This document shows, in pieces, positions 49,583 to 60,041 of a stretch of DNA of 64,000 nt; the stretch's first letter is position 1; each line of letters starts with the position of its first letter. The stretch spans positions 1 through 64,000 of the forward strand of contig JALOAT010000004.1 in assembly GCA_023228645.1 (NCBI GenBank), given 5' to 3'. Made by a program: the position numbers and the translations under genes. A model generated the notes under the pieces. That model made no database searches. It was given only the letters and a program-made list of their open reading frames with translations, and was not told where the DNA came from. Source of the stretch: Gammaproteobacteria bacterium. Lineage in GTDB: Bacteria; Pseudomonadota; Gammaproteobacteria; Thiohalomonadales; Thiohalomonadaceae.

Positions 49583-49610
49583 AACCCGGTGTTTCATTTG
49601 CGCTCCAAGC

Positions 49611-49639
49611 TTGAGTCGGCCCCTGCGGGCCGGTATCGT
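49611..49639 (+). promoter_or_regulatory. Predicted rnpB promoter
   Basis: TTGAGT at 49611 and TATCGT at 49634 are separated by 17 bp. The predicted start falls at about 49646, the first base of the rnpB P1 stem, after a GC-rich discriminator (TCGCGC) typical of stable-RNA promoters. Confidence 0.65.
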
Positions 49640-49645
49640 TCGCGC

Positions 49646-49990
49646 GGGAGTCGGCCGGGCAGCCGCTGTCCCTTCGGGGATGGAGGAAAGTCCGGGCTCC
49701 ATAGGGCAGGGTGCCAGGTAACGCCTGGGGGGCGCGAGCCCACGGAAAGTGCCACAGAAAACATACCGCCTAAGCCCTTCGGGGCCGGTAAGGGTGAAAA
49801 GGTGCGGTAAGAGCGCACCGCGCGGGTGGCAACACGCCGCGGCACGGTAAACCCCACCCGGAGCAAGACCAAATAGGGGAACACAGGTGCGGCCCGCACC
49901 GTTCCCGGGTAGGTCGCTCGAGGCGCACGGCGACGTGGGTCCCAGATGAATGGCTGTCCACGACAGAACCCGGCTTACAGGCCGACTCCC
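49646..49990 (+). ncRNA. rnpB: RNase P RNA (bacterial type A)
   Basis: Catalytic RNA that trims tRNA 5' leaders. The conserved P4-region strand GAGGAAAGTCCGGGCTCCA appears near the 5' end and its partner ACAGAACCCGGCTTACA near the 3' end, exactly as in type A RNAs. The P1 helix is formed by GGGAGTCGGCC at the start and GGCCGACTCCC at the end. Length about 345 nt against 377 in E. coli. CCTTTCTTTT after P1 may serve as the terminator tail. The place between rsmI and mraZ matches Pseudomonas. Confidence 0.97.
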
Positions 49991-50140
49991 CCTTTCTTTT
50001 CATGTCCTCCCTGAGCTTTCTGCGCCAACCGTTTGATTCGTCGGAATAACCCCGTTCTTAGGCGGATTTCCTAACCGATCCACTCCCGTCCACCTTCGCT
50101 AAGTCACTGTTGATAAAGCGACATTTTGCTTTGGCGCGCC

Positions 50141-50170
50141 TTGACACCCGCGCAGTGCGGTCCCTATAGT
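50141..50170 (+). promoter_or_regulatory. Predicted mra (dcw cluster) promoter
   Basis: Perfect -35 TTGACA at 50141-50146 and -10 TATAGT at 50165-50170, spacing 18 bp, 62 bp before the mraZ start codon. The stretch from the end of rnpB (49991) to here shows no gene or other signal. Confidence 0.75.
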
Positions 50171-50179
50171 GGTGCCCAG

Positions 50180-50209
50180 GTGGTAGAAAGTGGATCAAAG
50201 TGGGAAGGA
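50180..50209 (+). promoter_or_regulatory. MraZ-binding box (three 10-bp repeats)
   Basis: GTGGTAGAAA, GTGGATCAAA and GTGGGAAGGA stand in direct tandem. MraZ is known to bind direct repeats with TGGG-like cores spaced 10 bp apart just upstream of mraZ, so autoregulation of the operon is very likely. The box begins 9 bp after the -10 element. Confidence 0.82.
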
Positions 50210-50231
50210 ATCCGCCACCCGGGGAGCGCCA

Positions 50232-50687
50232 GTGTTCAGGGGAGTCAACGCACTCAGTGTCGATGCGAAGGGCCGCATGGCGATGCCCGCGCGCTACCGC
50301 GAGCGCCTGCTGGAGCGCTGTAGCGGTCAGCTCGTCATCACCATCGATACCAGTGATCGCTGCCTGTGGCTCTATCCGCTCCCGGAGTGGGACGCCATTC
50401 AGGCCAAGCTCGACGCCCTCCCTGCCTTCAATGCCGCCGCCACGCGCCTGCGCCGTTTGCTCATGGGCTATGCGACCGACACCGAAATGGACGGGGCCGG
50501 GCGCCTGCTGCTGGCGCCGATGCTGCGCGAATACGCCGGCCTGGAGCACAAGGTCGTGCTGGTCGGGCAGGGCAAGAAATTCGAGCTGTGGGACGAGGCG
50601 CTGTGGAATTCGCGTCGCGACGCCTGGCTGGCGGAGGGTATCGATGATGCCGCCCTGTCGGCCGAACTCCAGAATCTGGTCCTCTGA
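50232..50687 (+). CDS. mraZ: Transcriptional regulator MraZ
   Basis: 151 residues from the GTG giving [26 protein letters not shown]. Two AbrB-like MraZ domains each hold the DxKGR/ExDxxGR pattern: [14 protein letters not shown] and [24 protein letters not shown] precedes the start by 5 bases. It represses the dcw operon by binding its own leader. Overlaps rsmH. Confidence 0.96.
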   Translation: MFRGVNALSVDAKGRMAMPARYRERLLERCSGQLVITIDTSDRCLWLYPLPEWDAIQAKLDALPAFNAAATRLRRLLMGYATDTEMDGAGRLLLAPMLREYAGLEHKVVLVGQGKKFELWDEALWNSRRDAWLAEGIDDAALSAELQNLVL

Positions 50688-51619
50688 TGACTGCCCAGGA
50701 ACACAAACCGGTGCTGTTGGCGGAAGTGCTGACGGCGCTTCGAATCCGTGCCGACGGGATCTACCTGGACGGCACCTTTGGCCGGGGCGGCCACGCGGGG
50801 GAAATCCTCGCCCGGCTCGGCCCGGACGGCCGCCTGCTCGCCACCGACAAGGATCCCGCGGCGGTGGCGGCGGCGCAGCAGCGCTTTCGCGGGGATGCGC
50901 GCTTCGAGATCGTGCGGGGGAGTTTCTCCATGTTGGGAAACCTGGTGGCTGAACGGGGCTGGAACGGCAAGGTCGACGGCATTTTGCTCGACCTGGGCGT
51001 CTCGTCGCCCCAGCTCGACCAGGCCGAACGCGGTTTTAGTTTCCGTGCCGAAGGCCCCCTCGACATGCGCATGGACCCGGATAGCGGCGAGAGCGTCGCC
51101 GACTGGCTGGCCCACGCCGAGGAAGGCGATATCGCCCGGGTGCTGTTCGAATACGGTGAGGAACGTCACGCACGGCGCATTGCACGTGCCATCGTGCGCC
51201 GGCGCGAGGCCGAGGGACCGGTGCGCACCACCCGCGAACTGGCGGAGCTCATCGCCAAGGCAAGCCCGAGCCACGAACGCCACAAGGACCCGGCCACCCG
51301 CAGCTTCCAGGCCCTGCGCATCTTCATCAACCGTGAGCTCGAGGACCTCGACGCCTTTCTGCCGCAAACCCTCGCCATGCTGGCGCCGCAGGGCCGGCTG
51401 GCCGTCATCAGTTTCCATTCCCTCGAGGATCGTCGCGTGAAGCGCTTCATCCGCGATGAAGAGCGTGGCCCCGAACTGCCGCGCCACTTGCCCGTGATGC
51501 CCGCGCACCAGCCGCGCCTGCGCGGCGCGGGCAAGGCGATCCGCGCGGGCGACGCCGAGCTGCATACCAATCCGCGCGCGCGCAGCGCGGTGCTGCGTGT
51601 GGCCGAGAGGACGCCCTGA
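50687..51619 (+). CDS. rsmH: 16S rRNA (cytosine-1402-N4)-methyltransferase
   Basis: 310 residues. SAM-binding region [32 protein letters not shown] and the catalytic-domain motifs [35 protein letters not shown], then [16 protein letters not shown]. It modifies the same nucleotide as RsmI, encoded about 1.2 kb upstream. Shares single-base overlaps with mraZ and ftsL. Confidence 0.98.
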   Translation: MTAQEHKPVLLAEVLTALRIRADGIYLDGTFGRGGHAGEILARLGPDGRLLATDKDPAAVAAAQQRFRGDARFEIVRGSFSMLGNLVAERGWNGKVDGILLDLGVSSPQLDQAERGFSFRAEGPLDMRMDPDSGESVADWLAHAEEGDIARVLFEYGEERHARRIARAIVRRREAEGPVRTTRELAELIAKASPSHERHKDPATRSFQALRIFINRELEDLDAFLPQTLAMLAPQGRLAVISFHSLEDRRVKRFIRDEERGPELPRHLPVMPAHQPRLRGAGKAIRAGDAELHTNPRARSAVLRVAERTP

Positions 51620-51882
51620 TGCTGCGTATCCTCGTCGTGGTGCTCGGTCTCGGCTGCTTCGGCTCTGCGCTGGCGGTGGTGTACGCGAGCCACGAATCCC
51701 GCAAGCTGTTCATCGAACTCCAGGCCTTGCAGGAGATCCGCGACGGGCTCGATGTGGAGTGGGGCCGCATGCAGCTGGAGCAGAGCACCTGGGCCACCCA
51801 CGGGCGCGTGGAGGCCGTGGCGCGCGACACCTTGTCCATGCGCCTGCCGGCGCCCGGGCAGGTACAGGTGGTGCGGCCATGA
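51619..51882 (+). CDS. ftsL: Cell division protein FtsL
   Basis: 87 residues: a single N-terminal membrane helix (LRILVVVLGLGCFGSALAVVYA) followed by a coiled-coil-like stretch (HESRKLFIELQALQEIRDGLDVEWGRMQLEQ). It works with FtsB and FtsQ to activate FtsWI. Identified by size, topology and position between rsmH and ftsI. Confidence 0.92.
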   Translation: MLRILVVVLGLGCFGSALAVVYASHESRKLFIELQALQEIRDGLDVEWGRMQLEQSTWATHGRVEAVARDTLSMRLPAPGQVQVVRP

Positions 51883-53588
51883 GCTCGCGTACCGCGTCCG
51901 TACAACCGGGGCGGCTGGCCTTCGTGGTCGGCCTCTTCGGCCTTGCCACGGCCGCGCTACTGTGGCGCGCGGTGGACCTGCACGTGCTCAACCGCGGTTT
52001 CCTTCAGCAGCAGGGCGATGCGCGCGCGCTGCGCGTGGTGCCTGTGCCTGCGCATCGCGGCATGATCACCGATCGCCAGGGCGAACCGCTCGCTATCAGC
52101 ACGCCGGTGGATTCGGTGTGGGCCAATCCGCGCGAGTTCATCGAGCACCGCGCGAGCCTGGCGCCGCTCGCCAAGGCCCTGGGTACCGATCGCAAGGCGC
52201 TCGAGCGCCTGGTGGACGAGCGCAAAAGCCGCGAGTTTATCTACCTGCAGCGCCATGTCTCGCCCGAAACGGCGCAAAAGGTCGCCGCTTTGCAGATCCC
52301 GGGCGTCGCCTTGCAGCGCGAATACCGCCGTTATTACCCCACCGGCGAAGTGACCGGCCACGTCCTCGGTTTCACCGACGTGGACGACCACGGGATTGAA
52401 GGCATCGAACTCATGTACGACGACCTGCTGAGGGGCATCCCCGGCAGCAAGCGCGTCATCAAGGACCGCCTCGGCCGCATCGTCGAGAATGTGGCGAGCA
52501 TCAGCGAGCCGCGCCCCGGCCGCGACCTGCGCACCAGCATCGACCGGCGCATCCAGTACCTCGCCTACCGCGAACTGAAGGCCGCGGTGCTGAAAAACCG
52601 TGCCCGCGGCGGCTCGGCGGTGGTACTGGATACGCGCACCGGCGAGGTGCTCGCCATGGTGAACCAGCCCGCCTACAACCCCAACAACCTGCGCCACCGC
52701 GCCAGCGCCCGTGCGCGCAACCGCGCCATCACCGACGTCTTCGAGCCCGGTTCCACGGTGAAGCCGTTCACGGTGGCCGCGGCCCTGGAAAGCGGAAAAT
52801 TCCGCCCGAACACCATCGTGAACACGGCGCCGGGATTCCTGCGCGTGGGCGGCAGTACGGTGCGCGATCACCGCAACCTGGGCGCCATCGATGTGACCAC
52901 CGTGTTGCAGAAATCGAGCAACGTGGGCGCCAGCCTGCTGGCACTCGCCCTCGAACCGAACGCGGTACGCAACATGCTGCAACGGGTCGGTTTCGGCGCC
53001 CCTACGGGCAGCGGTTTCCCGGGCGAGGTGGCCGGCGTGCTGGCCGCCGGCCGCTTCGGCGACGTGGAGCGCGCCACGCTGTCGTATGGATACGGACTGT
53101 CCGTCACGCCTTTGCAGCTGGCACAGGCGTATACCGTGCTGGCGGGCGACGGCCGTCTGCGGCCGGTGAGTTTCCTGGCGCGCACCGAGCCCGTGGAAGG
53201 CATGCCGGTCATTTCCGGGACGACGGTTACGCAGGTTCGCAAGATGCTCGAATCGGTCACCATCGAAGGCGGCACCGGTACCCGAGCGCGCGTGGCGGGT
53301 TATCGCGTGGCGGGCAAGACCGGCACGGCCCGCAAGGCCGAGGCAGGCGGCTACAGCCAGGACCGCTATTTCGCGGTTTTCGCCGGCATGGCCCCGGCCA
53401 CGCGCCCGCGCCTGGCCATGGTGGTGGTGCTGGACGAGCCCAGCACGGACCAGTACTACGGCGGCGAGGTGGCGGCGCCCGTGTTCGGCGCCGTGATGGC
53501 CGGCGCCATGCGTCTGCTGGATATCCCGCCCGATGACCTCCCCGTGCAGGACGGCGCGCGCCTCGCCCAGGCAGGAGGTTTCCTGTGA
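51879..53588 (+). CDS. ftsI: Peptidoglycan transpeptidase FtsI (PBP3)
   Basis: Septal D,D-transpeptidase, 569 residues from the ATG giving MSSRTASVQPGRLAF. One membrane anchor, a PBP dimerisation domain, then the transpeptidase with active Ser292 in STVKPF, the SSN motif in QKSSNVGAS and KTGT in VAGKTGTARK. Overlaps ftsL by 4 bp and murE by 4 bp. Confidence 0.98.
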   Translation: MSSRTASVQPGRLAFVVGLFGLATAALLWRAVDLHVLNRGFLQQQGDARALRVVPVPAHRGMITDRQGEPLAISTPVDSVWANPREFIEHRASLAPLAKALGTDRKALERLVDERKSREFIYLQRHVSPETAQKVAALQIPGVALQREYRRYYPTGEVTGHVLGFTDVDDHGIEGIELMYDDLLRGIPGSKRVIKDRLGRIVENVASISEPRPGRDLRTSIDRRIQYLAYRELKAAVLKNRARGGSAVVLDTRTGEVLAMVNQPAYNPNNLRHRASARARNRAITDVFEPGSTVKPFTVAAALESGKFRPNTIVNTAPGFLRVGGSTVRDHRNLGAIDVTTVLQKSSNVGASLLALALEPNAVRNMLQRVGFGAPTGSGFPGEVAGVLAAGRFGDVERATLSYGYGLSVTPLQLAQAYTVLAGDGRLRPVSFLARTEPVEGMPVISGTTVTQVRKMLESVTIEGGTGTRARVAGYRVAGKTGTARKAEAGGYSQDRYFAVFAGMAPATRPRLAMVVVLDEPSTDQYYGGEVAAPVFGAVMAGAMRLLDIPPDDLPVQDGARLAQAGGFL

Positions 53589-55081
53589 GTGCGAGCCTGC
53601 GTCAGTTGCTGGACGGCCTGGTCGTGGTGCCCGAGCGCCTGGAACGGTCCATCGACGGCATCACCATGGACAGCCGCCGCGTGCAGCCCGGCGGGTTGTT
53701 CCTTGCCTGCGCTGGCAGCCGCAGCCACGGCGCCAGTTTTATCGAAGAGGCCGTGCACCGCGGCGCGCGCGCTATCGTGGTGGAAACCGAAGGCCAGCCG
53801 CGCATCGACGCCATTCAACTGCCGGCGGGCGAAGTCCCGGTCCTGGGCATCCCGGAGCTGCGCCGCCAGGCCGGGCTCATCGGAGCGCGCTTCTACGGCG
53901 AGCCCTCGCGGCACATGCCGGTCATCGGCGTGACCGGCACCAACGGCAAGACCTCCGTGAGTCAGTTCATCGCCCATGCCCTGGCGGTCGACGCACCGGC
54001 CGGTGTGATTGGCACGCTCGGCAACGGCCTGGTTTCTCAGCTGGAAAGCACCGGCCACACCACCCCCGATGCGGTGAGCGTGCAGGCGACGCTCGCCGAC
54101 CTGCTCGCCGCCGGCGCGCGCGCGGTGGTTATGGAGGTGTCGTCGCACGGCCTCGATCAGGGACGCGTGAACGGCGTGCAGTTCGAGGTGGCGGTATTCA
54201 CCAATCTCACCCACGAGCATCTGGACTACCACGGCGACATGGCCTCGTACGCGGCCGCGAAACGGCTGTTGTTCCAGGTGCCGGATCTCAGGGCGGCGGC
54301 GCTGAACCTGGACGACGCGGTGGGTCGAGAGTGGCATGCCCAGCTCGCCGGCAAGCTGCGCGTGCTCGGCTTCGGCCTCGACGCCTCGTTCGCACCCGAG
54401 GTATCCGCCCGCGACCTCCGCCTGGGACCGGAGGGTATCGCCTTCGAGGCCGTGACGCCGACAGGCGTCGCGCACATCGAAAGCCCGCTCATCGGCCGCT
54501 TCAATGCGAGCAATCTGCTCGCCGCCCTGTCGGTGCTGCTGCTGCTCGGCATGGCGCCGGACGTCGCCGCAGAGCGTCTGTCGCGCCTGCGCGCTGTGCC
54601 CGGACGCATGGAGCGCTTCGGCGGCGGTGCGGGCCGGCCCATGGCGGTGGTCGACTATGCCCACACCCCCGACGCGCTCGAACAAGTGCTCATGGCCGCA
54701 CGCGCCCACACCCGCGGCCGGCTCGTCTGTGTGTTCGGTTGCGGCGGCGATCGGGATCGCGGCAAGCGCCCCATCATGGGCAAAGTTGCTGAACGTCTCG
54801 CAGACCAGGTGGTCGTGACCGACGACAATCCGCGGTCCGAAGATCCCGAATTCATTGTGGAAGAAATCACACGCGGCATGACTCATCCGGAACGGGCGCA
54901 GCTGATCCGTGATCGTGCGCGCGCCATTCATGCGGCCTTGGCGCAAGCCGGCCCCGACGACGTGGTGCTGGTGGCCGGCAAGGGGCACGAGACCGAGCAG
55001 CACATCGGCGACCGCAAACTGCTCTTCAGCGATCGCGTCGAGGTGAGCCGCTTTTTCGGGGAGGAGGTACTCCATGGCTGA
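53585..55081 (+). CDS. murE: UDP-MurNAc-L-Ala-D-Glu:meso-diaminopimelate ligase
   Basis: 498 residues from a GTG start overlapping the ftsI stop. ATP-binding GVTGTNGKTSVSQF, and the DNPRSEDP motif whose Arg selects meso-diaminopimelate, so the wall is of the DAP type. AKGHETEQ lies near the C-terminus. Overlaps murF by 8 bp. Confidence 0.98.
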   Translation: MSASLRQLLDGLVVVPERLERSIDGITMDSRRVQPGGLFLACAGSRSHGASFIEEAVHRGARAIVVETEGQPRIDAIQLPAGEVPVLGIPELRRQAGLIGARFYGEPSRHMPVIGVTGTNGKTSVSQFIAHALAVDAPAGVIGTLGNGLVSQLESTGHTTPDAVSVQATLADLLAAGARAVVMEVSSHGLDQGRVNGVQFEVAVFTNLTHEHLDYHGDMASYAAAKRLLFQVPDLRAAALNLDDAVGREWHAQLAGKLRVLGFGLDASFAPEVSARDLRLGPEGIAFEAVTPTGVAHIESPLIGRFNASNLLAALSVLLLLGMAPDVAAERLSRLRAVPGRMERFGGGAGRPMAVVDYAHTPDALEQVLMAARAHTRGRLVCVFGCGGDRDRGKRPIMGKVAERLADQVVVTDDNPRSEDPEFIVEEITRGMTHPERAQLIRDRARAIHAALAQAGPDDVVLVAGKGHETEQHIGDRKLLFSDRVEVSRFFGEEVLHG

Positions 55082-56429
55082 AGGCATCCGCAGCACGCTG
55101 GCGCGCGCGGCCGCCTGGCTGGGCGCCGACTGGGTGGGTCGCGATCACGAGTTCGCCGGCGTTTGCGGTGATTCGCGTCAGGTCGTGCCCGGCAACCTGT
55201 TCGTCGCCGTGCGTGGTGAGCGCCACGACGGCCACGATCACGTGCTGGACGCCGCCCGCCGCGGTGCGGCCGTCGCGCTGGTGGAGCGCCGGGTGCCCGT
55301 GGCCATCGCCCAGATCCTCGTGCCGGACACGCGCATCGCGCTGGCGCAGCTGGCGAGCGCCTGGCGCACCGTGCGCGGGACGCCGCTGGTGGCGCTCACC
55401 GGCAGCAACGGCAAGACCACCACCAAGGAGATGATCGCCGCGATCCTCGGCCTCGCCGGTCCGGTGCTGGCCACGCGCGGCAATCTCAACAACGACCTGG
55501 GTGTGCCCTACACCCTGTTGCGCCTCGCGCCGGAACACCGCGCCGGCGTCATCGAGATGGGCGCCAATCACCCCGGCGAAATCGCCTATCTCACCGCCAT
55601 TACGCGCCCCGACGTGGCGCTGCTCAACAACGCCGGACCCGCGCACCTCGAAGGCTTCGGCAGTGTCGCCGGCGTGGCTGAGGCCAAGGGCGAGATCTTC
55701 GCCGGCCTGCGCGACGGCGGCATCGCCGTGGTCAACGGTGACTCGGAATTCACCGCGCGGTGGCGCGCCATGGCGGCGCCCCACCGCGTGGTCACTTTTG
55801 GCCTGGATGAACGCGCAGACGTGTGCGGGCGCTGGCAGGCTCAGGCGGGCGGCAGCCTCATCCAGGTGCGTCACGCGCGCGGCGAATTCGAAGTGAAGCT
55901 GGCGCTGGCCGGCAGGCACAATGTCATGAACGCGCTCGCCGCCACGGCCGCGAGCCTGGCCATGGGCGCCACGCCGTCCATGGTGCAGGCAGGGCTTGCC
56001 GCCATGCGCCCGGTACACGGCCGGCTCGAACAACTTCGCGGCCACCATGGCGCCACGATCATCGACGATACCTACAACGCCAATCCCGCATCGCTGCGCG
56101 CCGGTATGGAAGTGCTCGCCGCCCGCGGCGGGCGTCGCTTGTTGGTGCTCGGCGATATGGGCGAACTGGGTGAGAGCGCGGCGGCGCTGCACGCGGGGGC
56201 GGGCAGGACTGCGCGCGCACTGGGTCTGGATGGACTGTACGCAACCGGCGAGTTGTCCCGGCACGCGGTGGAGGCCTTCGGCACGGGGGCGCGGCATTTC
56301 CCCGACCAGACCGGTCTCATTGCCGCGCTGCTGCCGCTGCTGGGCGAAAACGTGACGGTGCTTGTGAAGGGATCGCGCAGCCGCCGCATGGAAAACGTGG
56401 TGGCCGCATTGACCGGCACCGAGGGCTGA
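55074..56429 (+). CDS. murF: UDP-MurNAc-tripeptide:D-Ala-D-Ala ligase
   Basis: 451 residues. ATP-binding [19 protein letters not shown], the Mur-ligase segment [36 protein letters not shown], and [21 protein letters not shown]. Completes the UDP-MurNAc-pentapeptide precursor. Starts within the end of murE. Confidence 0.98.
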   Translation: MAEGIRSTLARAAAWLGADWVGRDHEFAGVCGDSRQVVPGNLFVAVRGERHDGHDHVLDAARRGAAVALVERRVPVAIAQILVPDTRIALAQLASAWRTVRGTPLVALTGSNGKTTTKEMIAAILGLAGPVLATRGNLNNDLGVPYTLLRLAPEHRAGVIEMGANHPGEIAYLTAITRPDVALLNNAGPAHLEGFGSVAGVAEAKGEIFAGLRDGGIAVVNGDSEFTARWRAMAAPHRVVTFGLDERADVCGRWQAQAGGSLIQVRHARGEFEVKLALAGRHNVMNALAATAASLAMGATPSMVQAGLAAMRPVHGRLEQLRGHHGATIIDDTYNANPASLRAGMEVLAARGGRRLLVLGDMGELGESAAALHAGAGRTARALGLDGLYATGELSRHAVEAFGTGARHFPDQTGLIAALLPLLGENVTVLVKGSRSRRMENVVAALTGTEG

Positions 56430-56431
56430 CG

Positions 56432-57514
56432 ATGCTCTATCACCTGACCGAATACCTGACGCAGTACTACTCGGGCTTCAACGTCTTCCAGTACCTGACC
56501 CTGCGCGCCATCGTGGGCGCGCTCACCGCGTTGCTCATCTCGCTGTGGTTCGGGCCCGTACTGATCCGCAGGCTCACCCTCCACCAGATCGGCCAGTACG
56601 TTCGCGACGATGGCCCGCAGAGCCATTTGTCCAAGGCGGGCACGCCGACCATGGGCGGTGCACTGATCCTGTTCGCTGTGGCCGCCGGCACGCTGTTGTG
56701 GGCGGACCTCAGCAACCGCTACGTCTGGGTCGTGCTGAGCGTGACACTGCTGTTCGGCGCCATCGGCTGGGTGGACGATTACCGCAAGATTTTCAAGAAA
56801 CAGTCCACGGGTCTGCGCGCGAAGGAAAAATATTTCCTGCAATCGCTGTTCGGCCTCGGCGCCGCACTGGTGCTGTTCATGAGCGCCACCACGCCGGCGG
56901 AGACGCAGCTCATCGTGCCGTTCTTCAAGAACGTCTCCATTCCGCTCGGCGTCGGCTTTGTGCTGCTCGCCTATTTCGTCATCGTGGGTACCAGCAATGC
57001 TGTGAACCTCACCGATGGCCTGGACGGCCTCGCCATCATGCCCACGGTTATGGTGGCCGGTGCGCTCGGCGTGTTCGCCTACGTGACCGGCAATGTGAAT
57101 TTCGCGGGCTACCTGGGCATCCCCTACGTGGCCGGCGCCGGCGAGGTGCTGATCATCTGCAGCGCCCTGGTGGGCGCGGGGCTCGGCTTCCTCTGGTTCA
57201 ACGCCTATCCGGCGCAGGTATTCATGGGCGACGTGGGTGCGCTGGCGCTCGGCGCGGCGCTCGGCACCATCGCCGTGGTGGTGCGCCAGGAACTGGTGCT
57301 GTTCATCATGGGCGGTGTGTTCGTGATGGAAACCGTGTCGGTGATCCTGCAGGTGGCTTCCTACAAGCTCACCGGCCGGCGCATCTTCCGCATGGCGCCG
57401 CTGCACCATCACTTCGAACTGAAGGGGTGGCCGGAGCCGCGCGTGATCGTGCGCTTCTGGATCATCACCGTCGTGCTGGTCCTGATTGGCCTCGCTACCC
57501 TGAAGATCCGCTGA
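56432..57514 (+). CDS. mraY: Phospho-MurNAc-pentapeptide transferase
   Basis: 360-residue integral membrane enzyme making lipid I from UDP-MurNAc-pentapeptide and undecaprenyl phosphate. About ten membrane helices. Catalytic Asp pair in GWVDDYRKI, the [14 protein letters not shown] motif and the C-terminal [12 protein letters not shown] histidine cluster are all intact. Confidence 0.98.
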   Translation: MLYHLTEYLTQYYSGFNVFQYLTLRAIVGALTALLISLWFGPVLIRRLTLHQIGQYVRDDGPQSHLSKAGTPTMGGALILFAVAAGTLLWADLSNRYVWVVLSVTLLFGAIGWVDDYRKIFKKQSTGLRAKEKYFLQSLFGLGAALVLFMSATTPAETQLIVPFFKNVSIPLGVGFVLLAYFVIVGTSNAVNLTDGLDGLAIMPTVMVAGALGVFAYVTGNVNFAGYLGIPYVAGAGEVLIICSALVGAGLGFLWFNAYPAQVFMGDVGALALGAALGTIAVVVRQELVLFIMGGVFVMETVSVILQVASYKLTGRRIFRMAPLHHHFELKGWPEPRVIVRFWIITVVLVLIGLATLKIR

Positions 57515-58884
57515 TGACGACCGCCACCGCACACGCGCTGCAATCCTCCGCCGGCCATTCGCCCTGGCTGGTCGTCGGCCTGGGCAAGACCGGGTTGTCG
57601 GTGGCGCGCTTCCTGGCGCGGCGCGGCATCGCCTTCGCGGTGGCGGATTCGCGCGCCGCACCGCCCGGCCTCGACGAGCTGCGCCGGGAACTGCCGGGCG
57701 TGGAGGTCAAGCTGGGCGCCTTCGAGCTGGACCTCTTCGCGCGGGCGCACACTATCGTGCTGAGTCCCGGCCTGGCGCCGGAAACACCCGCGGTCGCCGC
57801 GGCCCGGGCGGCCGGTGTGCCGGTGGTGGGCGACATCGAGCTGTTTGCGCTGGCGGCGGACGCACCGGTGATCGCCATCACCGGCTCCAACGGCAAGAGC
57901 ACCACCACCACCTTGGTGGGCGAGATGGCGCGCCGCGCCGGCAAGGACGTGCGCGTGGGCGGCAATCTCGGCACGCCCGCGCTGGATCTGCTCGACCACG
58001 GGCGCCCCGATCTGTACGTGCTCGAACTGTCCAGCTTTCAGCTGGAGACCACCGCCTCGCTCGATTGCGCCGCCGCGGCGGTGCTCAACCTGAGCGACGA
58101 CCACCTGGATCGCCATCACTCCTTGCTCGGCTACGCGGCGGTGAAGCAGCGGGTGTTCCAGGGCAGCGGGGTGATGGTGTTGAACGCCGATGATCCGCTG
58201 TGCGCCGCCATGGCCGACGCCCGCCGTCGCGTGGTGCGCTTCACGCTGTCTGCGCCGCGCCACGGCGACGACTTCGGCGTGCGCGACATGGACGGCCGCG
58301 AGTGGCTTGTGCACGGCGAGCGGGCGCTCATGCCCGCCGACGAGGTGCGCATCCCCGGTCGCCACAACTTGACCAACGCGCTCGCGGCGCTCGCCCTCGG
58401 CGACGCCATCGGGCTGCCCGTGGACGCCATGCTCGCGACGCTGCGCGAGTTTTCGGGCCTGCCCCACCGCTGCGCGTACGTGGCCGAGATCGACGGCGTG
58501 CGCTACTACAACGATTCCAAGGGTACCAACGTGGGCTCCACACTGGCCGCCATCGCCGGTATGCCCGGCACGAAGCTTGTGCTCATCGCCGGCGGTGAGG
58601 GCAAGGATCAGGACTTCACGCCGCTCGCCGCCGCAGTCGCGGCGCGGGCGCGGGCGGTGGTGCTCATCGGCCGCGATGCGCACATCATTGAGGCGGCGCT
58701 CGCCGGCGCCGCGCCAGCGCTGCATGCGACGAGCATGGACGAGGCCGTGCGCTTGGCGCAGCAGAGCGCGCGGCCCGGCGACGTGGTGTTGCTTTCGCCC
58801 GCCTGTGCGAGCTTCGACATGTTCCGCAATTACGAACACCGCGGCGACACGTTCACGGCCGCGGTGCGGGGGCTTGCCGCATGA
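57514..58884 (+). CDS. murD: UDP-MurNAc-L-alanine:D-glutamate ligase
   Basis: 456 residues from the ATG overlapping the mraY stop ([33 protein letters not shown]). Motifs: GLGKTGLS in the N-terminal domain, ATP-binding AITGSNGKSTTTTLVG, ELSSFQLETT, NLSDDHLDRH, and YYNDSKGTNVGSTLAAI. In-frame sequence before this start is the shadow of mraY. Confidence 0.98.
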   Translation: MTTATAHALQSSAGHSPWLVVGLGKTGLSVARFLARRGIAFAVADSRAAPPGLDELRRELPGVEVKLGAFELDLFARAHTIVLSPGLAPETPAVAAARAAGVPVVGDIELFALAADAPVIAITGSNGKSTTTTLVGEMARRAGKDVRVGGNLGTPALDLLDHGRPDLYVLELSSFQLETTASLDCAAAAVLNLSDDHLDRHHSLLGYAAVKQRVFQGSGVMVLNADDPLCAAMADARRRVVRFTLSAPRHGDDFGVRDMDGREWLVHGERALMPADEVRIPGRHNLTNALAALALGDAIGLPVDAMLATLREFSGLPHRCAYVAEIDGVRYYNDSKGTNVGSTLAAIAGMPGTKLVLIAGGEGKDQDFTPLAAAVAARARAVVLIGRDAHIIEAALAGAAPALHATSMDEAVRLAQQSARPGDVVLLSPACASFDMFRNYEHRGDTFTAAVRGLAA

Positions 58885-60041
58885 GCGCCGCCCTCGGCAT
58901 GCACACCGCCGCGCGCCGCGCACCGGCCGCCTGGGACGGGCCGCTGTTGTTGGTCGTATTCGTGCTGCTGGGGCTCGGTCTGGTGATGGTCGGGTCGGCC
59001 TCCGTGTCCATGGCCGATCGGCAGTTGGGCACGCCGTTCTTTTATCTCACGCGCCAGCTCATGACCCTGGGTATCGGCGTCCTGCTCGGGTTTGTCGCCC
59101 TGCGTATGCCGCTCGAAATCTGGCAGCGCCTCGGCCTGCCCATGCTCATCGTGGCGACGGCCTTGCTGGCCATCGTGCTCATCCCCGGACTCGGTCGCAC
59201 CGCCAACGGCAGCACCCGCTGGCTGGCACTCGGACCGCTGAGTTTCCAGGTCTCCGAATTCGCCAAGCTGGCCGCCGTGGTTTACGTGGCCGGCTATCTG
59301 GTCCGTCACGAGGAGGCGGTACGCTCCACGTTCGGAGGATTCCTCAAGCCGCTCGCGCTGATGGCGGTGCCGATGTTGCTGTTGCTGCTGGAGCCCGATT
59401 TCGGTGCCGCGGTGGTGATCCTCGCCACGGTGATGGGCATGCTGTTTCTCGGCGGTGTGCGACTCTCCCTGTTCGGTGCGTTGGTCGTCGCGGCGGGCGG
59501 CTTGCTGGCGTTTCTGGCGGTGTCCTCGCCCTATCGCATGGAACGCCTGACCACGTTCACGAACCCGTGGGCCGATCCCTTCAACAGCGGCTATCAGCTG
59601 ACCCAGGCGCTCATCGCCTTCGGTCGCGGCGAGTGGTTCGGTGTGGGACTGGGCGGCAGCGTGCAGAAGCTGTTCTACATGCCCGAGGCGCACACGGACT
59701 TTCTGTTCGCGGTGCTCGCGGAGGAACTCGGTCTGATCGGCGTGATGGCGGTGATCCTGCTGTTCGCTTATTTGGCCTGGCGCGGCTTCGCCATCGGCCG
59801 ACGCGCCTCGCGCGCCGGTCTGACCTTCGGCGGGCATCTGGCCTTCGGCATCACGCTGTGGCTCGCCATCCAGGCCTTCGTGAACATCGGCGTGAATATG
59901 GGGGCGCTGCCCACCAAGGGGCTGACGCTGCCGCTCATGAGCTACGGGCGTTCGAGCCTGCTGGTGGTGTGCATCGCCATTGCGCTGCTGCTGCGTGTGG
60001 ACTACGAAGTCCGGCGCCTCGATGGAGGTGTCAGGCGATGA
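58881..60041 (+). CDS. ftsW: Septal peptidoglycan glycosyltransferase FtsW
   Basis: 386 residues, SEDS family with about ten membrane helices. Signature pieces: GSASVSMAD, NGSTRWLALGPLSFQVSEFAKLA, NPWADPFNSGYQLTQALIAFGRGEWFGVGLGGSVQKLFYMPEAHTDFLFAVLAEELG, and GLTLPLMSYGRSSLL. It polymerises lipid II at the septum with FtsI. Confidence 0.98.
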   Translation: MSAALGMHTAARRAPAAWDGPLLLVVFVLLGLGLVMVGSASVSMADRQLGTPFFYLTRQLMTLGIGVLLGFVALRMPLEIWQRLGLPMLIVATALLAIVLIPGLGRTANGSTRWLALGPLSFQVSEFAKLAAVVYVAGYLVRHEEAVRSTFGGFLKPLALMAVPMLLLLLEPDFGAAVVILATVMGMLFLGGVRLSLFGALVVAAGGLLAFLAVSSPYRMERLTTFTNPWADPFNSGYQLTQALIAFGRGEWFGVGLGGSVQKLFYMPEAHTDFLFAVLAEELGLIGVMAVILLFAYLAWRGFAIGRRASRAGLTFGGHLAFGITLWLAIQAFVNIGVNMGALPTKGLTLPLMSYGRSSLLVVCIAIALLLRVDYEVRRLDGGVRR

